Below the pieces are notes generated by a model. That model had not been told where the DNA came from, made no database searches, and saw nothing but the letters and a program-made list of their open reading frames with translations. A DNA stretch of 64,000 nucleotides from positions 435,001 to 499,000 of the forward strand of contig JAXRKP010000107.1 in assembly GCA_037039925.1 (NCBI GenBank). The letters are read 5' to 3'. A program made the position numbers and the translations under genes. Positions 1 through 12,654 of the stretch are shown piece by piece. The DNA comes from Doris montereyensis. Its lineage: Eukaryota; Mollusca; Gastropoda; Nudibranchia; Dorididae. Position 1 is the stretch's first letter, and each line of letters begins with the position of its first letter.

Positions 1-2510
1 AATGCTCTGTGAATTGCCTGCCACTCTATATCCGTTTTATTTGTTTATATCCATTTTTGGAATTGTCTTCACCCTGCGTTTACGCTACACTGGCAACATC
101 ATTCTACGCTACGACAACAAGCACAATAGACGACGTGGAAAACGCGGTGGTAGTCGAAGACAACAAAACACCTATAATATAAACAAAGCCTGTGACTGTG
201 CCATTCAATGCGTTTCGTCTCAGCGCCCTGACCCTTGGCGTCCGAGTAGGCGTTATGACCCATCGAACCTTATTGCTGTTTCAACCAGTGGGTCTTCACA
301 TGACACACAAAAAATACTCTCTGACCATGAATTTATTCAGATCGACCTTTTACATGACAAATCATGTAAACGACACAATATGATCCCCACCGTCGTCGGT
401 CGACGGCCACTCCACCCCTGCCTCAACCCCTGGTCCCCAACAACGACAATTGTCCCTGAAGAGAATACGACTCAGACAGAACTTTTAAACTCTAAAGACT
501 ATCTTACTTTTGCCCTTTTAAACGCGCGTTCCGTTTGCAACAAAGCGGCGCTTTTATATGAATACATTATTGACACAAACATCGACGCCAAATTTGTTAC
601 TGAGTCGTGGCTAAATGACAACAACTTCAATGTTACACTGAATGAACTCATACCAGCCGGTTTCTCATTTATTCAGTCTTGAATTTAAAGAAATCAAAAG
701 TGATCAAACAAAGCCTTTTGAACACGTCCATATTCAATTTAAAAAAGCCAACATCTGTTTTCATACTATCACGATTTATCGGCCGCCAAGGTCACAGATG
801 AACAAAGACAATATCAAAGATGTTATGGCTGAATTTGAATAATTTTTAATGAAGCAATCAAATTTTATTTAATGCATGTGGCAAACTGCGAGTAATTGGG
901 GACATACGTCCACATGGACAACAACGATGACAGTTTCAGCAGAAAATTCAATGATATTTTGCATTCAATGAATTTTGATCAACGAGTAAATGCACCAACA
1001 CATGAAAGAGGACACATTTTAGATCTGGTCATAAATCATTCCTCCGACTCGTCCATCGTCAATACTAATGTTGAACCAAATCATCCGATACCGTTTTCTT
1101 TCGTCTTAACTTTAGTAAACCAAAAGAGGTAGGAAGAACTGTGAAATATCGGAACACAAAGAATATCAACATTGGCCTTTTTAAACAAGACATAAAAAAA
1201 GTCTAGCATTGCTGAGCACATCGACAATTTACATAACGTCCAAGATAAAGTACAGTTTTTTTAACACAACAATGATGAAAATATTGGACACGCTTGCTCC
1301 AATTAAAAACTCGGAACGTAACAGTCCGTCCCAATACACGATGGTTTACTGATGACATTATGAAATCCATGCAGAAACGGCGTAATGTAGAGTAAGCTTG
1401 GCGAAAGTTTAAACTCCAAATACACAAAGACATCTACAATGCTGTCAAAATTGAAACAAACACAATAATCAATGAGGCTAAGAAGGATTACATCAAAAAC
1501 AATGTAGAACAAAGCAAAGGAAACCCAAATGAACTATTCAAAATTAGAAATGGTCTCCTCAACAATAAATCACCTTCAATACTTCCAACTCACACAAATG
1601 AATCCGAATTTTCAGAACACTTTAGCCACTATTTTAACGACAAAATTGACAACATTCGAAATCAACTTGATCAGCACCGTCCTCGCTTCAAGCATCATCT
1701 CCAAACAAAATCCCAGGTGAACTGTCTCCGGCCACGGAAAAAAGAAATGATTGAGTAAAACAGAACACCGACACGAAATGTCCGTCTTCGACTCGACCGC
1801 CCAAATTATCTAATTTTCTTCCTGTTACGACAGAAGAAATCAAGAAGACCATCCACGAGTCTCCGAACAAGACATGTAGTCTCGATGCCCTGCCAACATG
1901 GTTACTTAATGCCAGCTGTGAAGAAGTTGCCACCCCAATAGCTTCTACAGTAGAACTCACCCATAGCGGCACCCCCTACAGCGGGACCTTACGGCAATCC
2001 CCCCTTTTTTCTCTATGTAAACTCTGTTACCTGTGCTTGGATTTAACGGGAGAGGGAAAGGTCCGAACTCGGATACAGCGGGGCTTTGAATAAAGAATAG
2101 AGCAGCGTTATTAATGTTCATTGACCAAGTCTGCAGCTCACTTGATCGTATAATGTCAAAATCTAAATATATTCGATCGTGCCTTTACATTTTCTGGCCC
2201 TGCTGTCTGAAACTCTCTGTCACCTCATATACGAAATTCTAAATCACTCGACTCTTTCAAAAGCTCATTGGAAACATAACTTTTTCGCTCTGCATTCGAT
2301 ACATTAAGTTGAATACGTGATTGTTATAGCTTATGTGCATTTTCGTCTTTTTTGATGTATTATTAAATGTCTTTCGTTATCTAGGTATGTACTAGAGTAT
2401 CATTGTCTCCCTGCTTGAGTCGTACTTTTCCTTAGCACACTGCCATTGTAAAGCGCATTTGAGCATATATTTTTTTATGGATATTGGCGCTATATAAATT
2501 GTGAATTATT
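1..2510 (+). mobile_element. Decayed non-LTR retrotransposon (CR1/L2-like LINE)
   Basis: A broken plus-strand open frame at 2-682 ends in a typical LINE apurinic-endonuclease start (LLNARSVCNK near 517, then TESWLND). Further endonuclease pieces follow in other frames near 760-800 (IYRPP), 890-1060 (HMDNNDD, APTHERGHILDLVI) and 1800-1930 (TTEEIKKTIHESPNK, SLDALPTWLL). A C-terminal reverse-transcriptase tail appears at about 2170-2285 (SGPAV-NSLSPHIRNSKS). The 3' end holds the motif gcgctatataaat (2488-2500) and runs into ATT repeats, as CR1/L2-type elements do. Most of the reverse transcriptase is missing between about 1930 and 2170. There are many frameshifts and stops, so this is a dead copy. 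The clade is inferred from motifs only. The left end lies outside the window. Confidence 0.8.
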
Positions 2511-2517
2511 ATTGCTA

Positions 2518-2606
<89 letters not shown>

Positions 2607-2660
2607 AACTATTATTATTATTATTATTATATAATGAACTATTATTATTATTATTATTAA
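2504..2660. repeat. (ATT)n/(TTATTA)n microsatellite
   Basis: Nearly pure trinucleotide repeat with a few ATC and GAAC interruptions. It directly abuts the 3' end of the LINE at 1-2510 and probably started as that element's short tandem tail. Confidence 0.95.
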
Positions 2661-2661
2661 T

Positions 2662-2856
<195 letters not shown>

Positions 2857-3338
2857 TGTGTGTGTATATGTATGTATATATGTGTGTATGTATGTATTTT
2901 ATGTATGTATGTGTGATATGATATTTATGTATGTATGTATGTATGTGTGTTATTTATGTGTGTGTATGTGTGTATGTACGAATGTATTTATGTATGTGTT
3001 TGTGTGTATGTATGTGTGTCTGTGCGTGTATGTGTGTGTATGTATGTGTATGCGTGTGTATATAAGTATGATATATATGTATGTATGTATGTATGTTTGT
3101 TATGCATGTACATATGTTATTCATGTATGTATGAATGTATATGTGTATGTGTGTATGTATGTATGTGTGTATGTATCTATGTTATGTTATGTGTGTATAT
3201 ATGTATGATAATATAATATGCATGTCTGTATGTATGACTGTATGTATGTATGTATGCATGTATATATTTATGTCTGTCTGTATGTATGCATGTATGATTG
3301 TAAGTGTGTGTGTTATGTATGCATTAAGGATATACAGG

Positions 3339-3370
<32 letters not shown>

Positions 3371-3500
3371 GTGTATGTATGTATGTATGTATGTATGTAT
3401 GTATGTATGTATGTATGTATGTATGTATGTATGTATGTATGTATGTATGTATGTATCTATGTATGAATGAATTAATTATGTATGCATGTATGTATGTATG

Positions 3501-3534
<34 letters not shown>

Positions 3535-3763
3535 TGTATACATGTATGTATGCATGTATTATGCATGTGTACTTGTTTGTATGCATGTATAGTATGTATA
3601 AATGAATGTATGTATGTACGTATGTATGTATGTATGTATGTATGTATGTATGTATGTATGTATGTATGTATCTATATATGTATGTATGTTATGTATGTAT
3701 ACATATTATATGTATGTATGTTGTGTATGTATGTATGATACATATATGTATGTATATATATAA

Positions 3764-3806
<43 letters not shown>

Positions 3807-4330
3807 TGTATGAATGTATGTATGCATATATATATATATATATATGTATGTATGAATGTATGTATGTATGTATGTATGTATTTATGTATGTATATTATGT
3901 ATGTATGTATGTATGTATGTGCATGTATGTATGTGTATGTATGTATGTATGTATGTATGTATGTATGTATGTATGTATGTATGTATGTATGAATTACGTA
4001 TGTAAGTATGTTTGAATGTATGAATATATCTATGTATGTAAGTATGTACGCATGCATTCATGCTATGTATATATGTATGAATGTATGTATGTATATATTT
4101 TGTGTATGTATCTATGATACATATGCATGTATGTATGTTTTATATGTAATGTATGAATGTATGTATGTATGCATGTATGTATATTATGTTTGTATGTTAT
4201 ATGTGTATGTAAGTATTTATGTACGTATGTATGTATGTATGTATGTATGTATGTATGTATGTATGTATGTATGTATGTATGTATGTATGTATGTATGTAT
4301 GTATGTATGTGTGTATGAACATATAAATCA
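2857..4330. repeat. (TATG)n tetranucleotide array with TG and TA variants
   Basis: About 1.45 kb of imperfect TATG repeats. It contains homogeneous blocks (3343-3460, 3606-3670, 3940-3990, 4215-4318) separated by degenerate TGTG, TATA and TGAATG stretches, plus an internal TA run at 3765-3802. All M-Y-V-C and H-T-Y-I open frames here are repeat artefacts on the two strands. Confidence 0.97.
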
Positions 4331-5229
4331 TGTATGCGGCAGACACTTATACTAGTTATATCAATTTGATTTAGGGCAATCTTTAATTCAAAGAAAATAC
4401 CGTTTCAATTAGTTATCCTGTCTCGTATTACAAGATGTATTCACCCGGCCGTACAACGATTGGCGAACAGCCTTTCATTCATTCGTTCATCAATCATTGA
4501 TTGCTTCGAAGTTGAAGCACGTAATGAAAGTTGAAAGTTGCTCGACATTAAAGTTAACGACATCATATTGACCGTAGCACTAGTTAGTAGCAGTCTTCAG
4601 GATAATGCTTCATCTGTGAACTCCTTCTTTTAACATGATTTATAAAGGTGTTCCCTATTATTAGTTTGCGTGGAACTGTTTTGATTATGATTATTTTTTA
4701 ACGTTTGTGTTGGTTGTTTGTTGTATTCTTTGTAAATGAAAAACAAATGCATATTATAGTTGTTATCTGTTTTTCATTAGCCTTTTTATCCATTGTCTTC
4801 ATTCGTATTTAAGTTCATTAAATTTCATCCCTATTCTGTCGTTCTTTGCGACACCTAAATAATGTAACACAAGGGTTAAAAAAAACCCAGACAAAACAAT
4901 CACACACTCTAAGATCAATAATAAAAATAATAATGGTGGACAGTATTTTTTATAGAGTTTACATCCAACATTAGCTTATGCTCTTTTATGTGCTGTACAA
5001 TTCCATTACCAAGAATGAAAATAAATACCAGAGGACAATGAAAACATGAAACCCACAGAATTTCTAATAAGAATGTATATGTATTCATCTAACGTACACA
5101 TATGGATTTTTACATGGATATAGAACAAACCTGCACCTACTTCTTACTATTACTATGGGAAGAACTTAAGTCGGATTAGTTGGCCATATCTTTTAAGATA
5201 TTTTGGAATTTTCAATAGAGTGTTATCCA
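4331..5229. other. Intergenic, no recognised feature
   Basis: AT-rich single-copy-looking sequence. I see no coding frame with recognisable domains, no tRNA-like boxes and no inverted termini. Confidence 0.5.
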
Positions 5230-5380
5230 GTGATGATAGATAGTAAGAAACAGATAGACAGGTATATAGATATATAGATGAATAGATAGACATATAGATA
5301 TATAGACATACATACAGATATATAGATAGAAAGACAAATAGATAAATAGATAGATAGATTGACAGATAGATAGAAAGTTT
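5230..5380. repeat. Imperfect (GATA)n microsatellite
   Basis: Degenerate GATA/GACA tetranucleotide repeats (tagatagata, cagatagaca units) over about 150 bp. Confidence 0.9.
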
Positions 5381-5821
5381 CCATGTACATGTATCGGAAG
5401 CCTATATACTATATTTTAATATGTGTGCACTGTAAGCGTATCTGTTGCTTGTGAGTACATGTATATTATTAATGAACATGTACAGATGTACTTATCTCTG
5501 GGAATTGTTTACTTTTATTACATGTGTCCATGTTTGTAAATAACAGAAATGAATGAAGTGAAAACTTGGCTTTAATAAGGTACTTTTTTCTTTTTATATC
5601 GCTCCACACCATACATTCGTGTGTGTTTAATGTTTGTGTCTGTCGGACAGGTAATGATTGAAAAGGATGATTGTGAAAACAACAGATATGTGTGTGGGCA
5701 TGGGAGAGGGGTGTGGAGGGGGGGGGGGGCGAAATAAGGATAGCTTTATCTTCTGACTTATCGTGATACGTACACCTAAATCAATCCTGATTTCAGACCC
5801 TAGATCTAGTCGACTGTTAGT
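5381..5821. other. Intergenic, no recognised feature; poly-G run
   Basis: No gene seen. A G-rich stretch ending in a pure G run lies near 5705-5730, just upstream of the GA array. Confidence 0.5.
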
Positions 5822-6448
<627 letters not shown>

Positions 6449-7657
6449 ACTTGTTTTTCACTATTAATAGATCGGTTTCCCTACAGGTGATAACTACTAC
6501 ATGTACTACTAATACGGGATGGGACACGGCGCTGGTGCTTATCTGTCACAGGTTGTACATTTGCATTTCCCTAATGAAAGCAATAATTCAATATAAACTG
6601 ATGTACACATGTATTGACCTCAAGCCTGACACTGCCAGTCCCGAGGCAGCTCATCACGCTATCTAGGCCATGACCTATCGGTATTCATGTACTAATAACG
6701 GTACTTTAAAATCACCAACAAGCCTTATAGGCCTAATAGTATCTTGGAATTCTTTAACATGCTTAGTGAGAGAAGACAGCATTGTTCAATAAGTCAATTT
6801 AATCTAATAAAACTATCATTATTATCAATAGTGATATTTCCTGACACACAATACATGTACTACAAAGAACATTAAGATTAAATTGCTGTACTGTTAGTAA
6901 TGTTAGATTTAGTGTTATGAAAAAAATAATAAAGATTGAGCTAAATTTGATTTATTATCTGAAAGAACATAACAATGTACGCTTTTTCTAACTTTTCAAA
7001 TTCAACCAAAGACCAAATCACCTTTAAGTCCTTTCTGAAGAGAGACCTGCTTGGTAATATTACATGTATTAGTTAAATTCAGGTCTATCACACTAATGTC
7101 ATTGTGGCAATAATCCTCACTGTTTAGAATTACAGTACAGTGCCATTACATGTGCATTGTGTGTAATCATTGATTCTTCAAGTTAAAATCTGTGGTCACC
7201 TGAGAGAAGCAGAGCATAATGCGATCTTTCTTATGAATATAAGCTTTGGGTCCTTGAGACAAAATGTTGGCTGTGTAGTACTCGAACCAAGGTATTGACA
7301 ACACATTTATTGAAAATAGATTTAATTTACTTACACGTGTAATAAATATTAATGTCCATTGGGCAACAAGGTCTTCATACTGAAGTAAAACCTTTGGTTT
7401 TTTAGTTGCAATTTTCTTCATAAGGCTCTGGGATAGACCACTAATTTAGCTAATGGATGTACATGAATGTAAACGTAAAAGAGGCCAACACTAGAAAAAT
7501 ATGTCCAGACTTGAATCTATACGCTCAGGCATGTTATGACCTACAAGTACAAATAATTATGTACTTTTATAATAAATACATCTTCAAAGTTGGAGCAGCT
7601 GAGTAGAAAGGGGCCTGTATCATGGGAATTTACCCCGACCACTTACTAATAATGTGG
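6449..7657. other. Intergenic, no recognised feature
   Basis: AT-rich sequence. A few open frames of 70-85 codons exist on both strands, but none shows a recognisable domain and none has convincing splice context. Confidence 0.45.
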
Positions 7658-7975
7658 CATCGGTGGCCGAGTGGTTAGGCTGCCGGACCTGGGATAATGA
7701 GGTCGTGGGTTCGAATTCTAACAAAATTAGATCCGACGTTGTGTTCTTTGGGAAAGACAATTAACAAACAGTAACAATAATATGCATTTCCCCCACTCGA
7801 CCCAGGTGCAAACAGGTATATGCACAAGCACTAGCTTAGAAGTGAAAACATGTGTCTGACTAGCGGCCTGTCCAGGAAGTGAATAATTTATCACCTGTTC
7901 TGCTCCACGCTACAAAACCGGGATAAGTTCCGGCTCTGTGGGCCATAATGGCATTGAAGGCCTTTTACCTACCAC
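7658..7975 (+). mobile_element. tRNA-derived SINE, family 1, near full length
   Basis: The head resembles a tRNA: A-box-like tggccgagtgg (7669-7679) and B-box-like gggttcgaatt (7708-7718). It is followed by a non-tRNA body (cccaggtgcaaacagg, tagcggcctgtcc, gccttttacctaccac). The same head and body recur at 14182, 49697 and, inverted, at 53072-53358, which makes this an interspersed family and not a tRNA gene. Confidence 0.8.
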
Positions 7976-8471
7976 AATAATAATCTGAAAGATATAGAAA
8001 ATAGTGAAAGGAAAGAATTAGGATCTACCAGCAGAATCCACCACCAGGAGGAAAATGACAGTTTAAGAAGACAAGGGAAAGGAAGAAAAAGGGAAGAATT
8101 AAAAAGAGAAGAAGAACGTATAAAATCAACACCAACGTGATATTCTTCTTCTTCCCTCTAAAGCTCTGTTGTTACATCTACTTCATCTTGAAGTACATGT
8201 AGTAAAACACAGCTTGGCACATTATTTTGTTCAGCTTAGCCTTGAAAGAGCTATTACAATCATGGGAATTTCTGATGTCCATGGGGTCTTTCTTCCAGTG
8301 CCTTCTTAATAATTAATGTTAATGGCACAAATGAGCGTGTGTGTCATTTATTCTTGAGTGAGAATGGTTTTCTTTTATTTGGTTGTATTATGTTACTAAA
8401 GGGCGGCACAGAGCAGTCATTTATGAATCCTTTGAGAAATATGATCAGTTGGCCCCTTTTAGTTTTAGTTA

Positions 8472-8565
8472 TAATATATAGCGTTTCTATAGTGCTTTTA
8501 CCGCATTACATGGGCTCAAAGCGCTTTACAAAGTGTCATATTATTACATGTATAATCACAGGATA
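8472..8565 (-). mobile_element. LINE/SINE 3' tail fragment
   Basis: Contains ctcaaagcgctttacaaa (8516-8533) after tatagcgtttctatagtg, the inverted form of the AGCGC tail seen at LINE 3' ends such as 2450-2500. Short and without coding content; the parent family is unknown. Confidence 0.4.
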
Positions 8566-8691
8566 AACATAATTTTTTATTTTTTTTACATAGATTAAAT
8601 TTTAAAAGTTTGTTATATTGTAAACTATTGCTGTATACAATTAAATCGACATACGATAAATTCAAATACAGGTACTGACTCGCTTACACAC

Positions 8692-8693
8692 AT

Positions 8694-8729
<36 letters not shown>
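8692..8729. repeat. (CA)n microsatellite
   Basis: Pure CA dinucleotide run of about 30 bp with short imperfect flanks. Confidence 0.9.
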
Positions 8730-8731
<2 letters not shown>

Positions 8732-8786
8732 GCACAAGCGAACAATGGTAAGATTGTAATTTATGTAAACGTATTTACTGCGTTAA

Positions 8787-9751
8787 GGGGTGGGGCGGGC
8801 CCTGGGGTGAAAATGTTCCCGTTTGTTCCTATCAATTTAACTTATGTATAGGTGTACTGAGTTGAAATATGTCATTGTTTTTTTCCTGACGCTTTCGGTT
8901 GTCATGGAAACGGCGGTCATCTCGGATTTTGCCCCCAAATGTTATTTTATTTGATACAATATCTAAATTTGATTAGATCAGATTTTTGTTTTATTAGTGA
9001 GTTTTGTTTTTATGAACTTTTGAAAATAGCATATGAGAACAACCAAAAATATACAAAAATATTATACAAAAAGCTCTATTTTTCTAAACCTATAATACAT
9101 ATTAAAAAAAGCATCTGATCATTTCTTAGTTTCCCCCCCCCCCCCACTCATCATTCATATCAAATTTCACGAAGATACGTTGAGAAATTTAAAAAAGTAG
9201 ATAGGAAATAATGATAAAAAACTGTCATTTTGAGAAAATCGTATTTTTCTTATTTTCTGTTATTTGAGTATATTTTTCTGCCATAAACCTAAGAAAAGAG
9301 TAAGATAATACTTTGAAACGTCACAAAACCTTGACAGACGCTTTTAACTACTTCTTATTGACACTGTTTCAAGTGCACCAGCACCTTTTTACTCATTTTG
9401 AGATGATGCCTTTTGATAAAAGGTGCGCAGAATATGTTCCGTATTTTCCTGACGATCTAAGGCAATATTCATAATATATCCTCAAATACGTTTTTAATGG
9501 ATAGCGTTTAATGTGATGATCAAAATGAGTACCAACTTGCAGTACTTTAGACAATATTTCTAACTTTTATCGTACAATAGCTGTGTGTGTTGAAAGGTAG
9601 GCCTGTAACGTTTCTAGAAAAAATTAATATAAATTCAGAGCTTTTTTACGATATCATGACGGGAATGAACTGCTCTACCCACAAGTATGATAGACTAGAT
9701 TTGTCCCATTTTCGGCAAAAATGGCATTCTCAGAACCCGCCCCGCCCCACT
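8787..9751. mobile_element. Non-autonomous inverted-repeat element flanked by TTAA
   Basis: The left end reads TTAA (8783-8786) then GGGGTGGGGCGGG. The right end is CCCGCCCCGCCCCACT followed by TTAA (9752-9755). Read inward, both termini share GTGGGGCGGG. No transposase frame is visible. Internal segments (gagaaaatcg near 9231, gatctaaggcaatatt near 9456, aaaatgagtaccaac near 9522) recur in a diverged copy at 40085-40960. TTAA duplication is known for piggyBac and Kolobok elements; which applies here is open. Confidence 0.6.
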
Positions 9752-9849
9752 TTAAAAGATAAAATCTGAGTATAGTCTTGAAGTGTCATTTGTCTCACTG
9801 GGCTGTAAACACAGACTGTGCGCAACTTGCGCTTGCGCCTGCCGCAGCT

Positions 9850-10262
9850 AGTCACACGCACACGTGCGCAACGTTTTTGTCCCTCACATGTTTTGGTAGG
9901 GCATTCCAATTCCTCGGTGCCGAAAATCAAAATGACTATTCACCAATCGTAAAGTTTATTTTTGGTCTTTTTAAAATACTGTTGTCATTGCTGGATCGAA
10001 GGTTCTTTGATGGGATATACATGCTAAAAAGATTGCTTCTGTAGATTGGTCCCTGGTCATGAATAGATTTATATTTTATAGAAAATTCATTTTTGGACCG
10101 GCAACCAATGTAGCTCAAACAAAAAAGGCGTTGCCGAGTCAAATGTACCATTTCGCTTTATAAGTCTGGCAGCACAATTTTGTATATGTTGTAAACTTTA
10201 GATTTTCTCTTTAGATATACTACACAATAGAGAGTTGTAAAAGTCTACTTTAGATACACGCT
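9850..10262 (-). mobile_element. CR1-like LINE fragment, C-terminal reverse transcriptase
   Basis: Reverse-strand translation in more than one frame gives the usual C-terminal block of CR1-like elements: LQHIQNCAARLIKRNGTFDS, ELHWLPV, YKSIHDQGPIY, PRNWNALPKHVRDKNVA. One stop and at least one frameshift interrupt it. It abuts the RTE-like copy that starts near 10265. Confidence 0.75.
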
Positions 10263-10264
10263 TT

Positions 10265-12640
10265 GTTCCAAAACAGAACTAAATCATCGGCAAATGAAAG
10301 CACTGATACATTTACTGGTTTGTGCTTCCACATACCTACATTCATTTTCTTCATTTTGAGGATGCCTTTGCGATTGAATCCATAAATGTGATAAACAAAA
10401 GAGGACTTAAAGTACAACCCTGTCTTACTCCTATATCTACATCAAATTCTTCAGATACATGTCCAGCTACTTTCACTGCACATGTTGGTTTATTTTAAAA
10501 ACTTTTAATGACTTCTATTAAATTTTGCTCTACATTGTGTTCTTTTAAGGAATCCTCACAGTGTCAAATGCCTTTTCTAAGTCAATAAAACACAGGTGCA
10601 AGTCAATGTTTCTTTCAAGGAATTTTTCCTATTATTTGTCTAATTGTAAATATGTGATCTTGTACACTTGTTCCAGGTCTAAATCCACTCTGATGTTCTT
10701 CAATCTGATCCTCTACCCTTTCCCTTAGCCTTATTTCCAGTATCCTGGCATACGCTTTTCCTGGTACGCTAAGTAGTGATATCCCTCTATAGTTTGAGAA
10801 TTTCATAGTTGATCCTTTCTTATGTATTGGTACTACCGTTCCCTTTTTCCAGTCGTCTGGCACATGTTTGGACTTCCATGCTTGTTGGCATATTGCATGT
10901 AGTAGTTTGTCTGCCTGTCTCCCTTGGTTTTTAATCATTTTGGATCTGCTCCTGATTTCACTTTTCTTATAGCTGTTTGGATTTCTTCCATTGATATATC
11001 TACATCTTCAGTTGTCTCCTTACTTGTTACTCTTCCTAATTGGTATTTACTCCTTGTTTCACATGATCTGGAAGGATTGTGTAATTGTTGAAAACACTTT
11101 CCCCACGTTTCCATGATTTCGCTGTCTTCTTTCAGTATTTCTCCTTTGGAATTTTTAATTTGTCGTTTTGGGCATGCTTTGGTCTTTCTCATGCTCTTCG
11201 TTGCCCCCCCCCCCAGAACAGCTTTTGATTTCCTTGATAGATTTCTTGAAGTCTTTGTCCAAACTTTGTCTTTGTCCAAACTCTTCCCATTGTTCCAATC
11301 TCTCTTCCTCTTTGGCGATAATTTTTCCAAAATCTATCCTTTCCTGTCTCTTTGTTTGCAAGTATTTCGTTCAGGTATCCTTCTTTTCTTTGATCTTAGT
11401 CTTTCTCTCATGCTGTTTTCCTATCTCGTTTAATTTGATTCCTACCATAGACCTCGAGTCTTTTCTACACATTTGCCACTTTTCTTCTATCTTTGTTTGC
11501 AAGTATTTCGTTCAGGTATCCTTCTTTTCTTTGATCTTAGTCTTGATAAACTAAGGAGTGTTTTTTACACATTTGCCACTTTTCTTCTATTGTGCTATAA
11601 ATCATTCAGATCCATCTGTCTTTCACTGATAAATCTTTTTATCCTAGATTGGTATATCTGTTTTACTATTGGTTTATTTAGTTCTTCTATTTTGGGTTTA
11701 GCAGCTTTCTTCTCTTTCTTTTTCTGTTTGTTTTCTTCAGTCAGTAATCTCATTTTGGCAATCATTAGGTGATATCACTAAATATTTCTGCTCCTCTGTT
11801 TACTCTTGCATCCAATGTACTGTAAAAAAAGGGAGCTGCTAACTATTATATAGTCTATTATTGATTTTTCACACCTGTCTTCATTTACTCTTGTATATTT
11901 GTGGATATCTTTATGATGAAAAAAGGTATTTGCTATTTTCATGTTATTCTTTAGGCAAAAATCTATTAGTATTAGTCTCTCTCCATTTGGAGAAGTTGTT
12001 GTCTCTCATTCTTTACCTATTACTCCTCCTGACGTTTCTATATGTGTTGCCTATTCTAGTGTTTAAATCTTCTAGTAAAACCATTAGTTCCTGTTTGTGT
12101 TTAAGATTCTCTGCAGTTATTTGTAAATCGTTTTCGAAGATATCTTTTTCTTCTTTAGTAGCGTCTTTGTTTGGTCCATAAGCTATTAATTTAATTTCTC
12201 TTCCTTTTGATTTAATATTTACTTCTAATCGTGGACTTATAAATTTCCAACTTTCTAGTAGCTTTTCATGCCTTTTATGCAAAAGGAGGCCTACTCCTGC
12301 TCTATCTTTGAAATAGATGGTTGGGTTGCCATCTTGAGGCCTCCTACCAGGCCTTGTTATTTTCTGTCAAGGTTAACTCCCTTTACTGTTGGTCATTCAA
12401 GACCAGCCTGCAAGGCAGCAGATTGTTATTTTCTGTCAGGGTTAACTCCAATAGAGTTTGATCAGTCAAGACCGACCTGCAAGGCAGCAGGTTGTTTTGT
12501 CAGGGTTAATTCCCTTAGCATTTGGTCAGCCAAGACTGACCTGCAAGGCAGCAGGAGACCTGTGGAGGACGGGATCATCTACTCCCAGTACAGGTGTTTA
12601 CCTGTTCACTGTCCAGCACCTCCAGGCTATCTTTAAAAAA
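10265..12640 (-). mobile_element. RTE-like LINE, copy A (5' monomers, endonuclease, RT start; truncated)
   Basis: Read on the minus strand, the order is tandem 5' monomers (12640-12345), a partial endonuclease (KRHEKLLESWKFISPRLEV, LIAYGPNKDATKEEKDIF, about 12282-12013), a linker frame (11330-10935) and RT finger motifs (VPDDWKKGTVVPIHKKGS, NYRGISLLSVPGKAYARILE, HQSGFRPGTSVQDHIFTIRQ at 10938-10615). A shifted palm follows (near 10600 LCFIDLEKAFDTV; near 10290 LSFADDLVLF). The N-terminal endonuclease is deleted: the 5' end joins directly to GVGLLLHKRH. The 3' half after the palm is absent. The clade is inferred from the endonuclease and palm motifs and from the related copy at 41690-43710. Confidence 0.8.
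12345..12560 (-). repeat. Tandem monomers (about 65 bp) at the RTE copy A 5' end
   Basis: Three to four units share, in plus orientation, ttgttattttctgtcagg, gttaactccct, ttggtca, aagaccgacctgcaaggcag. The same monomers, inverted, sit upstream of RTE copy D at 41740-41945 and occur again at 23266-23420. Confidence 0.85.
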
Positions 12641-12654
12641 AAAAATATTCCAAA

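Noticed and set aside
7660..7730. Genuine tRNA gene
   Set aside because: The boxes are present, but the unit continues into a SINE body shared by three other loci and no convincing acceptor stem pairing was seen.
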